This document shows, piece by piece, positions 17,122 to 24,841 of a stretch of 64,000 nucleotides of DNA. The notes under the pieces were generated by a model that saw only the letters and a program-made list of their open reading frames with translations, made no database searches and was not told the origin of the DNA. The translations under genes were made by a program, and so were the position numbers. This stretch comes from Sphingomonas sp. IC-56 (GTDB lineage: Bacteria; Pseudomonadota; Alphaproteobacteria; Sphingomonadales; Sphingomonadaceae), in the NCBI RefSeq assembly GCF_021043375.1, contig NZ_JAJNDV010000001.1, positions 339,156 to 403,155 of the forward strand, in the 5' to 3' direction. Position 1 is the first letter of the stretch. Each line of letters begins with the position of its first letter.

Positions 17122-18468
17122 TCACAGACCGAACGGATGATGGTCGGATCCGCCATCGGACCCGCTGGTGTCGTCATGATGCCCGCCAAGCAGGCTGCTG
17201 TCGGAATCGTCCGCCGCGAGCAGGTCCAGCGTTCCAAATCCCGGATCGCTTGCCGGTTCCGGCACCGGAGCCTCGACGGCATGGAGGTCGAACATGTCGG
17301 TGACGGAGACCAGGCTCACCAGCGTCGCCACCCCGCCCTCAGGATCGCTCCCGGCAAGGCCCTCCAGCGTATCGCTCACTGCGCCGACGGTCGCGGACAC
17401 AGCGTCACCTGTGGTATCGGCGATCGGCGACACCACACCCTGCGCGATCGCGGCCGGTGCGCCTGCCAGCGCTTCTAAGGGTTCAGCGGTTGCGCTCACC
17501 GCCGGGGCAACGACATCGCCGGCCACGGTGTCGATCGCCTGGGCAACGCCACCCGCCACCTCTCCGACCAGATCGATCGCCGGCGCGACCAGCGCATCTG
17601 TAACGGGCGCGGGCACCAGCGTGTCCGCCACTGCCCCGACGGTATCGAGCGCGGGATCGACGACGGCATCGGTCACGGCGCCGGGCGCCTGTCCGACCGT
17701 GTCGACCAGCGCCGCGGCACCATCCAGCGCTGGCGTTACTGCCGCCACCGTGACGGCAGCCGGCACCTGCGCCACACCTTCGACCAGGTTGGTCGCGGTA
17801 TCCAGCGCCGGAACCAGTGCCTGGTCGACCAGCGCCGGCGCCGCCTGCGCCACGCTATCGACCAGCGCGGGCGCTGCTCCAACGACCCCGCCGACGATTG
17901 CTGCCGGTGCCTGCACCAGCCCCTCGATCAACGTTTGCGTCCCGTCCAATGTCGGGGCGATGACGCTTGAGACCATGTCGCCGGCAAGTTGCGCCGCCCC
18001 ATCAGGACCACCCGTCATGGGCGCAGCCGGCGCATCGCTTCCCAGCGGCGGCTGCGGCGCGGTCGACCCGCTGCCGCTGGGCTGCGGCACGCCGTCGCCC
18101 GACAGGCCTGCCGGCGTAAACGGCGCGGGAGCGTCACTCTGCTGCGAGGTGACCGGCGCAGGGGCCTGGAATGCGGTTGCCGGCGAAGAAATCAGGAAGG
18201 ATGCAGGAGCACCCGCGTCGGAGAGCGCAGTGTCGCTCGATACTGCATCAACAGGCGTCCCATACGGCGCCGCTGTCGCGGCACCAGTCGCGGCTGGTGC
18301 GCCGCCGCCGGAAGTGCTCGCAGGTGTCGCACCGGCTACCGCGTCGTCGCTGCGCGCCTCGCGCACTACGAAACCATCGTCGCTCTGTCCGCCATACAGG
18401 CTCAGATCGCCTGTGGAGCTTCCAAGCAGACGGTTGTCCGGATTGAACAGGATCGGATTGTCAGCCAC
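17122..18468 (-). CDS. Repetitive Ala/Val/Asp-rich protein, putative type I secretion substrate
   Basis: 448 residues with no Lys, Cys or Trp and only three Arg, all within the first 40 residues. After an Ala/Pro linker (to about residue 150) come imperfect repeats built on PALDxxxxLVxGVxQxPxAV, then an acidic tail rich in Asp, Ser, Gly and His (SSLLGGHHDDTSGSD ending DHHPFGL). No RTX motif or Sec signal is present. The start is GTG 18468 with GGAGG upstream. It lies directly before the ABC exporter gene, seven bases away. Location and composition suggest cargo of the exporter. The repeats could form amphipathic helices. No family is recognised. Confidence 0.78.
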   Translation of the reverse strand: MADNPILFNPDNRLLGSSTGDLSLYGGQSDDGFVVREARSDDAVAGATPASTSGGGAPAATGAATAAPYGTPVDAVSSDTALSDAGAPASFLISSPATAFQAPAPVTSQQSDAPAPFTPAGLSGDGVPQPSGSGSTAPQPPLGSDAPAAPMTGGPDGAAQLAGDMVSSVIAPTLDGTQTLIEGLVQAPAAIVGGVVGAAPALVDSVAQAAPALVDQALVPALDTATNLVEGVAQVPAAVTVAAVTPALDGAAALVDTVGQAPGAVTDAVVDPALDTVGAVADTLVPAPVTDALVAPAIDLVGEVAGGVAQAIDTVAGDVVAPAVSATAEPLEALAGAPAAIAQGVVSPIADTTGDAVSATVGAVSDTLEGLAGSDPEGGVATLVSLVSVTDMFDLHAVEAPVPEPASDPGFGTLDLLAADDSDSSLLGGHHDDTSGSDGGSDHHPFGL

Positions 18469-18497
18469 GTGAACCTACCGCCTCCCTTGCCGGAACG

Positions 18498-18534
18498 AAA
18501 AGGGCGGGCCGTTGATCGACCCGCCCCTTTTTGT
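18498..18534 (-). terminator. Terminator between the 88-aa gene and the 448-aa gene
   Basis: The stem GGGCGGG/CCCGCCC with an 11-base loop is followed by TTTT on the minus strand, and the other strand also ends in a T run. It lies 17 bases after the 88-aa gene. It would separate a highly made small protein from partial read-through into the exporter operon. Confidence 0.75.
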
Positions 18535-18550
18535 CGACTTGCGCGCCGGA

Positions 18551-18817
18551 TTACTGATCCGAGGTCGAGTCGTTGGAAGACGAGAAGCTGTCGGTCACGC
18601 TGCTGAGCAGACCGTCGGTGCTGGTGTCGAGACCAAACGAGTTGTCGGTCGAGTTCGCTTCGACATTGCCGTCTTCGTCAGCCGAATAGCTGTCGGTCGA
18701 AGAAGAAGCATCCAGACCAATCGTGCTGGTCAGATCGCCCATGAAATCGCTGCTGTTGCTCGAGGTATCGCTCGAAGAGCTGTCGTCGCTGCTGAAGATA
18801 TCGCTGAGGGGACCCAT
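18551..18817 (-). CDS. 88-aa Ser/Asp-rich acidic protein
   Basis: An 88-residue protein with no Lys, Arg, His, Cys or Trp; roughly a third of its residues are Ser. It has the same building plan as the 388-aa protein at 12734-13900: Ser/Asp stretches (SSDDSSSSDTSSNSSD) alternating with short hydrophobic parts (MGDLTSTIGLD, FGLDTSTDGLL). ATG 18817 has a strong AGGAGA six bases away. It is the first gene after the AraC regulator and is followed at once by a terminator, implying strong separate expression. It is possibly a small secreted paralogue of the large cargo. No function is known. Confidence 0.75.
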   Translation of the reverse strand: MGPLSDIFSSDDSSSSDTSSNSSDFMGDLTSTIGLDASSSTDSYSADEDGNVEANSTDNSFGLDTSTDGLLSSVTDSFSSSNDSTSDQ

Positions 18818-18859
18818 TGAACTTCTCCTAGATGATACTGCGGTTTACTTCCGCGCTCT

Positions 18860-18904
18860 CTGGAACGCGATGATAAAACCAGCAAACCGCGCCATACGTT
18901 CCAG
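18860..18904. promoter_or_regulatory. Inverted repeat upstream of the 88-aa gene
   Basis: Perfect 8-base arms CTGGAACG (18860-18867) and CGTTCCAG (18897-18904) lie 43 to 87 bases before the start codon at 18817. Their spacing suits a looped or doubly bound regulator site. The AraC-type regulator encoded next door is one candidate. Confidence 0.35.
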
Positions 18905-19045
18905 TGTATTTTCCCGCATCTTCCGCCAGCGTCGCATTCGACCACACGGGCATTCTGTTCCGGTTCGTCAACAACCGCGGATTTCCACCGCAGTTTCACG
19001 CATCATCAACCATAACCCATGTGGCGTCTGAGACTTTTGCGCACC

Positions 19046-19933
19046 CTATTGATCAGAGCGGGCACGGGGAAATGCCGCTTTATCAGCTTCTTCCATCGTT
19101 CCCGCAGGGATCTCGCCGCCCTGCGCGGCGCGGAACTGGCTGGGATCCATCCCATGCGCCCGCCGGAACGCGCGCGAAAAATGGCTGCGGTTCAGATACC
19201 CGATCCGCGCGGCAACGCTTTTTACTGGCAGACTGGTGGAGCGCAGCAACTCTGCCGCATGATCGAGCCGCGCCTTGGCGACGAACTGCATCGGGTTCAT
19301 CCCCGTCGCGCGCATGAAATGGCGGATAAAGGTTGCGCGGCTCATCCCGACCAGCCCGGCGAGCGACGTTATGCTGTGCGCCGCGCCCGGGTCGGTCAGC
19401 ACAGCGCCGATCACGCGCGCCACCCGCGGGTCGCTATGCGCCTCGCCCTGCGCCAGCTTGCGTGCCGCCTGCACCAGGAACAGCTTCATCAGCGCCGACG
19501 CGATCAGCACCGTTCCCGTTCCCGGCTGGTCCAGCTCGGCTTCCAGCGTCGTCAGAAGCGCCTCGGCACCCGGCGCGGCGTGCAGGTCGTGCAGCAATGG
19601 CCGCCGCAGTGCGTCGCCAAGCCCCAGCGCCACGCTCGCAGTCAGGCTTACATTGCCGATCAGCACCCGCACCGGCGTTCGCGCGCGAGCGCCACGGCTC
19701 CGCTCGGCAACCAGCCGCAAGGCCTTGCCAGTGGGCAGCAGCATCGCGCACCCCTTGGGCAGCGTCTGCGCCGGCAGGCCGTCGACCACGGCCCGCACCT
19801 TGCCCGACAGCACGCAGTGCAAGGTGATGCTGGCGGTGCCGTCATCGTCGAACGGCACGTCCGAATGCAGTTCACACAGCGCAAGCCGGTCGACCGCCCC
19901 GTCCAGCGTTCCGGGGAGTGGCGTGATCAGCAC
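19046..19933 (-). CDS. AraC-family regulator with cupin-type N-terminal domain
   Basis: About 295 aa. The N-terminal half (LCELHSDVPFDDDG, CVLSGKVRAVVDG) looks like the cupin_6 ligand domain. The C-terminal half has the two AraC helix-turn-helix motifs: SITSLAGLVGMSRATFIRHF and LPVKSVAARIGYLNRSHFSRAF, followed by GMDPSQFR. The start is uncertain. GTG 19933 fits the family start but has a weak ribosome site; upstream in-frame readings run into the divergent channel gene and are unlikely. It lies 228 bases upstream of the secretion locus on the same strand and may control it. Ligand unknown. Confidence 0.85.
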   Translation of the reverse strand: MLITPLPGTLDGAVDRLALCELHSDVPFDDDGTASITLHCVLSGKVRAVVDGLPAQTLPKGCAMLLPTGKALRLVAERSRGARARTPVRVLIGNVSLTASVALGLGDALRRPLLHDLHAAPGAEALLTTLEAELDQPGTGTVLIASALMKLFLVQAARKLAQGEAHSDPRVARVIGAVLTDPGAAHSITSLAGLVGMSRATFIRHFMRATGMNPMQFVAKARLDHAAELLRSTSLPVKSVAARIGYLNRSHFSRAFRRAHGMDPSQFRAAQGGEIPAGTMEEADKAAFPRARSDQ

Positions 19934-20147
19934 GTCGACAGGCAAAGCGGGTTGGGTCGCCGTTGCCGGCGGGCGCGCATCCTTAGCGATCGATCCTCTC
20001 CCTGTTTCTGCCCGCCAAACGCTTCGTCGCACGCAAGGATGCTCCGCATGCTTCCCAAATTGGCACAGGCGCAAACAACGGCACATCCGCCACGGCCTGG
20101 CCGCTTTGGGGCTTGCGGACCTGCGCCGAAGCGGCAACCTCGGCGGC

Positions 20148-22559
20148 ATGACCAGCTTGTTCCGCCTGACCCTCGCGCTGCTTCTGCTCACCGCGCCGGT
20201 CGGCACCCGCGCCCAGACCACGCCGGTCGCCGCACTCTCCAACCAGATTACTCAGGCCGAGACCGATCTGCGCGCCGTCGACCGTGCGCTCGACCAGCGT
20301 GTCGAGAATGACGAGCGTTCCGCCCTGCGCGCAAAAGCGGTGGCCGCCCAACAGGCTGCCCGCGCGTCGGCGGGTAAGTTGGAGGAACAGCTCGCACTGG
20401 TCGATGCTCGGGTCGAGGGCCTTGGCCCGGTGGCCGCGGGCACCACCGAAGCCCCCGAGATCCAGCGCGAGCGCGCCAGCCTGGCGCAGGAACGCGGCGC
20501 ACTCGATGCCGCCGTAAAGCGCGGCCGGCTGATCGATGTCGAGGCGCAGCAACTGCTCGACGAAATGCAGCGCAGCGAGACCGAGCAGCTCAACGAGCGC
20601 CTCTCCGCCCAGGCCGCCTCGCCCCTCACCCCGGCGTTCTGGCGCGCAGTGCTGGCGGCCGTGCCGCGCGACCTGCGCCGTATCGACCTGTTCCTGTCGC
20701 AGGGCGCGGCACAGATACGCAGCCAGCGCGATGGCGGGCTGCCCTGGCAGGCGCTGCTCGGCGGTCTGCTCGCCGTCCTGTTCCTCTTCCCCTTGCGCGT
20801 CCTCAGCCGCCAGTTCGGCCAGCGTTACCTGATCGGCAGCGCCCCCGGCCACCGCGTGCGCCGCTCGGCCTATGCGCTCTGGCGGGTGCTCGTCGGCACG
20901 GTGATGCCGCTGCTGGGCGCCGTATTCCTGGTCCAGGGCTTCCGCTGGGCCGGATTGTTTCCCGAGCGATGGGCCGGCCTGCTCGACGGGCTGGTCTACG
21001 CCACCGGCTTCAGCGCGTTCACCGCCGCGCTCGCCGGCGCAGTACTCATGCGCCAGCAGCCTTCCTGGCGCGTCGCCCCGATCGCCGACATAACCGCCGA
21101 CCGCGTTCGCCCGCTCTCCTGGCTGCTCGCCGGCCTTACCTTCGCCAGCATCCTGATCGAGTCCTTCAACGCCAGCGTCGGCGCCAGCCGCGCAGCGGTC
21201 ACCGCTACCCAGGCGCTCGAGGCCTCGCTCCACATCCTGCTGATCGGCGCGTTCCTGTTCCTGCTCGGCCGCCTGCGTGCCGAACGTGCCGGCCGCGAGG
21301 ACGCCAGCAGCCTTTCCACCAGCGCCGGGCTCGGCATCGTCACGCTGGTGGCCTGGGCGTTGATCGCAGTGGCGGTCATCTCGCTGCTGCTGGGTTATAT
21401 CGGCCTCAGCCTGTTTGTCGCCCGGCTGGTCATCTGGATGGTGATCCTGGCCGCCGCCCTCTACCTGCTGATGGGCGGCGCGGACGACATGGCCACCACC
21501 TTGTTCAAGCGCGACAGCCGCCTGGGCAACGCCATGATCCGCGGCATCGGCCTGCGCGGCAGCGTGGTCGACCAGTTCGGCGTGCTGCTATCCGGCGTGC
21601 TGCGCCTTGCGCTGGTGCTGGTCGGCCTGAGCCTGCTGATGTTCCCGTTCGGCGGCGGCGGCGGCTTGGGCAGCCTGTTCGGTCGCCTCGGCACCTTCGT
21701 TCAGGGTATCGAGATCGCCGGCGTCGCCATTTCCCCCGGCGCCATCCTGCGCGCGGTGGTGGTCCTGTTCGTCGGCCTGGCGCTGGTTCGCGCCTTCATG
21801 AGCTGGCTGGAGGGCCGCTATCTCCCCGCCACCGATCTCGACGGCTCGGGCCGCAACTCGGTCAGCCTGGTCGCGCGCTATGTCGGCATCGCCCTGGCGA
21901 TCATCTGGGCGCTCGCCTCGCTCGGCATCGGCGTCGAGCGGATCGCCCTGCTTCTCTCGGCGCTGTCGGTCGGCATCGGCTTTGGCCTTCAGGCGATCAC
22001 CTCCAACTTCGTCTCGGGCCTCATCCTGCTTGCCGAGCGCCCGATCAAGATCGGCGACTGGATCCGCGTCGGCCTGGACGAAGGCGATGTGAAGCGGATC
22101 AGCGTCCGCTCGACCGAGATCACGCTTCCCGATCACTCCACCCTGATCGTCCCGAACTCGGAGCTCATCACCAAGTCGGTGCTCAACAAGACGCTGTCCA
22201 GCCCGCTCGGGCGCATCCAGATCCAGTTCTCGGTCCTGCTCGGCACCGATGTCGAGCGGGTGCTCCGCATCGTCCTCGATGCCTTCGCCGCCGAACCCGC
22301 CGTTCTCGACGATCCCGCCCCGGTGGCGTTCGTCGACGCGATCCTCGACGGCCGCATCCTGTTCAACTGCTTCGCCCATGTCGGCTCGCCCCGCGACGCC
22401 TATGGCGCCCGCAGCAACATCTTCGTCACGCTCCTCAAGCAGTTCCGCGACGAAGACATCGACATCGGCACCGTCCCCCAGCGCCTGGCATTGGCCCCCG
22501 GCGAACCCATGCCGTTCGCGCCAACTCCCGGGCCCAACAACAACAATTCCCCTCCCTGA
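20148..22559 (+). CDS. DUF3772 mechanosensitive channel, MscK/MscS type
   Basis: An 803-aa inner-membrane channel that opens on hypo-osmotic shock. It has a Sec signal (TSLFRLTLALLLLTAPVGTRA) and a periplasmic coiled-coil region of about 170 residues (the DUF3772 part). About ten TM helices follow, ending in the pore helix ALSVGIGFGLQAITSNFVSG and the MscS beta domain (AERPIKIGDWIRVG, TLIVPNSELI). ATG 20148 is chosen because it opens the signal peptide; the reading continues upstream over the AraC gene without support. The stop codon falls inside an intergenic palindrome, so the last residues (NNNNSPP) are partly encoded by repeat DNA. Confidence 0.9.
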   Translation: MTSLFRLTLALLLLTAPVGTRAQTTPVAALSNQITQAETDLRAVDRALDQRVENDERSALRAKAVAAQQAARASAGKLEEQLALVDARVEGLGPVAAGTTEAPEIQRERASLAQERGALDAAVKRGRLIDVEAQQLLDEMQRSETEQLNERLSAQAASPLTPAFWRAVLAAVPRDLRRIDLFLSQGAAQIRSQRDGGLPWQALLGGLLAVLFLFPLRVLSRQFGQRYLIGSAPGHRVRRSAYALWRVLVGTVMPLLGAVFLVQGFRWAGLFPERWAGLLDGLVYATGFSAFTAALAGAVLMRQQPSWRVAPIADITADRVRPLSWLLAGLTFASILIESFNASVGASRAAVTATQALEASLHILLIGAFLFLLGRLRAERAGREDASSLSTSAGLGIVTLVAWALIAVAVISLLLGYIGLSLFVARLVIWMVILAAALYLLMGGADDMATTLFKRDSRLGNAMIRGIGLRGSVVDQFGVLLSGVLRLALVLVGLSLLMFPFGGGGGLGSLFGRLGTFVQGIEIAGVAISPGAILRAVVVLFVGLALVRAFMSWLEGRYLPATDLDGSGRNSVSLVARYVGIALAIIWALASLGIGVERIALLLSALSVGIGFGLQAITSNFVSGLILLAERPIKIGDWIRVGLDEGDVKRISVRSTEITLPDHSTLIVPNSELITKSVLNKTLSSPLGRIQIQFSVLLGTDVERVLRIVLDAFAAEPAVLDDPAPVAFVDAILDGRILFNCFAHVGSPRDAYGARSNIFVTLLKQFRDEDIDIGTVPQRLALAPGEPMPFAPTPGPNNNNSPP

Positions 22560-22681
22560 AAGGGAGGGGCTGGGGTGGGTGCGCGTCTGCGCGCCAGAAG
22601 ACTCTCTAGGAAAAGCGCCGTCCGGGGCATCGAGCCCCAGCCACCGCTACACCCACCCCTACCCCTCCCTGCAGGGAGGGG
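22549..22681. repeat. Paired palindromes after the MscK-type gene
   Basis: CCCCTCCCTGAAAGGGAGGGG (22549-22569) and CCCCTCCCTGCAGGGAGGGG (22662-22681) bracket a segment with GGGGTGGGTG near one end and its inverse CACCCACCCC near the other. A related single unit lies at 38671-38694. The first palindrome contains the stop codon of the preceding gene. It can also act as a terminator. Confidence 0.7.
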
Positions 22682-22772
22682 ACGCTTCCGCGTTACACTC
22701 GCCCTCTCCTTTTACGGGACAGTGTTCGGGTTGAAGGTTCAGCGCCGCCCCTCGATCAGCAGCCCTATCCTC

Positions 22773-23798
22773 TCACTTAGGCTCAGCTTCCCGCGCCGCA
22801 TCCTCAGCCTTCATCCGCGCGCGAACACCGCCCTCCACGCTGGTCCCCTCCGCCATCGGCGCGTGCATGGATCCAGGCCCCGGCGCTTGTGGCGAAGCCT
22901 TCCGCATCTGCTCGGCATGGACGATGTTTCCCGACACCGCCTCCACCAGGTCCGGCGTAATCGTGTGGAAGGTCGAAATCGCCTGTGCCTTCCAGCCGAC
23001 CGGCACTTCCTCGCGCGGGTGGAGCGATGCCCAGACGATCGCCTGCACCACCTTCTCCGGCGGGTCCATCGCCGCCATACGTCCCTTGTGCCCGCTGTAA
23101 TTGGCCGCGTGCTGCCAGAATGGCGTGTCCGCCGCCCAGGGCATGATCGTCACCACCTGGATACGCTTCTTGTACCCGGCCTTGCGCAATTCCTCGTTCA
23201 TCGCACGGCCCAGCGCCCAGATGCCCGCCTTCGTGGCCGAATAGCTGGCATGATAAGCCAGCGGCACCTGGCTCTCGATCGAGCCCAGATTGATCAGCAC
23301 GCCCTGCCCCTGCGCCTTGAACTGGCGCACCGCATGGTGGCTGCCATAGATCACGCCCTTCAAATTGACGTCGACGGCGCGCGCATGGTCCGCGATCGGG
23401 ATCTCCTCGAAACGGCCGATCGTGCCGACCGCCGCATCGTTGATCCACACGTCGATCCGCCCGAACCGGGCCACCGTCTCACGCGCCAGCCGCTCGACCT
23501 GCGCCGGATCGGATACGTCGGTCGGCATCACCAGCGCCTGCCCGCCCGAGGCGCGGATCACCGCCGCAACCTCTTCCAGCACGCTCGCGCGCCGGGCGGC
23601 GAGCACCACATTGGCCCGCTCGCGCCCCAGCATCTCCGCAACCCCGCGCCCGAACCCGCTCGACGCGCCGGTCACGACATAGGTCTTGCCCGCGATCCGT
23701 TGCAGGTCGCGCTTGCCCAGATGGGTGTTCACCGCACAGGCGGAGAGCCCCGGCGTAAGCAGCAGGAGGAACAGCAGGAAAAGCTTGCGCATGGTCAT
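22773..23798 (-). CDS. Short-chain dehydrogenase with lipoprotein signal
   Basis: A classical SDR oxidoreductase (341 aa) with an unusual N-terminus. MTMRKLFLLFLLLLTPGLSAC is a lipoprotein signal with lipobox LSAC, followed by a short linker and then the Rossmann fold. It has TGASSGFGRG (cofactor loop), NDAAVG in place of NNAG, Ser in LGSIES and the catalytic YSATK. The C-terminal 70 residues extend beyond a normal SDR. If the signal works, the enzyme would be exported and need a cofactor outside the cytoplasm, which would be odd. It might instead be an inner-membrane anchor facing inward. Start at 23798 (or 23792). Substrate unknown. Confidence 0.87.
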   Translation of the reverse strand: MTMRKLFLLFLLLLTPGLSACAVNTHLGKRDLQRIAGKTYVVTGASSGFGRGVAEMLGRERANVVLAARRASVLEEVAAVIRASGGQALVMPTDVSDPAQVERLARETVARFGRIDVWINDAAVGTIGRFEEIPIADHARAVDVNLKGVIYGSHHAVRQFKAQGQGVLINLGSIESQVPLAYHASYSATKAGIWALGRAMNEELRKAGYKKRIQVVTIMPWAADTPFWQHAANYSGHKGRMAAMDPPEKVVQAIVWASLHPREEVPVGWKAQAISTFHTITPDLVEAVSGNIVHAEQMRKASPQAPGPGSMHAPMAEGTSVEGGVRARMKAEDAAREAEPK

Positions 23799-23911
23799 GT
23801 TCCGCACCGCGTTGAGGTTGCTCGTCACAAGCCCCGCCGAAATCGAAGGTTCCGGGCAAAAGACAGCTGTTCTTGAAAGGGATAAGTCACCGCCAACATA
23901 GATCAGGAAGC

Positions 23912-23936
23912 GGAACCATGGGCTCAAGTTGCCGTT
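23912..23936 (+). promoter_or_regulatory. EcfG-type general stress promoter for the DUF4142 gene
   Basis: GGAAC (23912-23916), 16 bases, then CGTT (23933-23936), matching the consensus of the alphaproteobacterial general stress sigma factor EcfG (GGAAC-N16/17-CGTT). The expected transcript start is about 20 bases before ATG 23964. Confidence 0.7.
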
Positions 23937-23963
23937 CGGCGGTGGAAAGCATGGAGTCCCCCA

Positions 23964-24491
23964 ATGAAGCATCTTCTTCTTTCTTCCAGCCTGCTCGTAG
24001 CCGCCATCGCCGCTCCGGCGATCGGCAACACCCCCGCCGCTGAAGCCCAGGCAAGCCGCACCCCGACCAAGGCCGCACAGTTCGTGCCGATGGCCGCGTC
24101 GAGCGACATGTACGAAATCGAATCCTCGCGTCTGGCGCTGGAGCGTTCGCAGAGCCCGGCGATCAAACAGTTCGCCCAGATGATGATCGATCATCACACG
24201 ACCACCACGCAGCAGGTGGCGCAGGCCGCCCAGGCTTCGGGCATGACCCCGCCGCCGCCCGCCCTCCTGCCTCCGCACCGCGCGCTGCTCGACAAGCTCC
24301 AGGGCGCCCAGGGCCGCGACTTCGACCGCATGTATCTCGACCAGCAGCGCACGGCGCACCGCATGGCGCTCGCCCTGCACCAGACCTATTCGCGCCGCGG
24401 CGACAAGGAACCGCTGCGCCAGGTCGCGACCACCGCCGTGCCGATCATCCAGCAGCATATCGACCAGCTCAAGACCCTCTCCCCGGCCTGA
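23964..24491 (+). CDS. DUF4142 secreted protein
   Basis: 175 aa with a Sec signal (MKHLLLSSSLLVAAIAAPAIG). The mature part is a DUF4142 ferritin-like four-helix bundle. It has the pattern MYEIESSRLALERSQSP, IKQFAQMMIDHHTTTTQQV and a C-terminal HRMALALHQTYSRRGDKEPLR ending IIQQHIDQL. Family members are periplasmic and often induced by stress. The metal-binding residues of true ferritins are not obviously kept. A stress-type promoter precedes it and a strong terminator follows, so it is a single-gene unit. It is near the Mn-catalase and DUF892 genes, which fits a stress group. Confidence 0.9.
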   Translation: MKHLLLSSSLLVAAIAAPAIGNTPAAEAQASRTPTKAAQFVPMAASSDMYEIESSRLALERSQSPAIKQFAQMMIDHHTTTTQQVAQAAQASGMTPPPPALLPPHRALLDKLQGAQGRDFDRMYLDQQRTAHRMALALHQTYSRRGDKEPLRQVATTAVPIIQQHIDQLKTLSPA

Positions 24492-24519
24492 GCCCTCTCC
24501 TGGCTCCCAGGTCCACCTG

Positions 24520-24556
24520 AAGGGCGGGCGCTACCCCAGCGCCCGCCCCTTCTTTT
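24520..24556 (+). terminator. Terminator after the DUF4142 gene
   Basis: GGGCGGGCGCT-ACCCC-AGCGCCCGCCC followed by CTTCTTTTG. An 11-bp perfect stem 30 bases past the stop codon. Confidence 0.88.
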
Positions 24557-24622
24557 GTGGGGCGCGCCCATTCCAAAGGGAGGCGTCGCAGCAGCTCTCC
24601 ACGTGCCGGCCAACCGGCAACC

Positions 24623-24723
24623 AGTTCCCCGGCGAAGGCCGGGGCCCAGTTTCCACCAAACCCGAAACGGTATCCCGCCATCGCGGCATCCTTGCAGCTG
24701 GGCCCCGGCCTCCGCCGGGGAAC
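24623..24723. repeat. Composite palindrome, copy 1
   Basis: The unit AGTTCCCCGGCGAAGGCCGG (continuing GGCCCAG) at 24623-24649 is mirrored by CTGGGCCCCGGCCTCCGCCG (continuing GGGAAC) at 24698-24723. A second composite of the same build is at 52673-52774. Both have CTTGCAGCTGGGCCCCGGCC at the inner edge of the right arm. It lies in the 350-base gap between the DUF4142 and DUF892 genes, which otherwise holds only the two terminators. Confidence 0.75.
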
Positions 24724-24787
24724 ACGGCCGCCACAATCCTCCCCGCCAAGGGGAAGCATCGCCAGCCTCCACCCGCTCAACAGCGCA

Positions 24788-24820
24788 CAAAAAAAGGGCG
24801 AGGCCGCTAGGCCCCGCCCT
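24788..24820 (-). terminator. Terminator after the DUF892 gene
   Basis: On the minus strand GGGCGGGGCC-TAGC-GGCCTCGCCC (one mismatch) is followed by TTTTTTTG. It lies about 20 bases past the stop at 24842 and ends the Mn-catalase operon. Confidence 0.85.
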
Positions 24821-24841
24821 TTCACATTTCACAAACCGGCC

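Noticed and set aside
17122..18468. Plus-strand Ser/Ala-rich open frame over the same region
   Set aside because: It is the reverse reading of a repetitive minus-strand gene that has a ribosome site, GTG start and operon position.
24623..24723. CRISPR array
   Set aside because: Only two mirrored units occur, in opposite orientation, without regular spacers; they are palindromic intergenic elements. No cas gene is in the window.
24492..24841. A small gene in the 350-base gap between the DUF4142 and DUF892 genes
   Set aside because: Short open frames there only translate the composite palindrome and two terminators.
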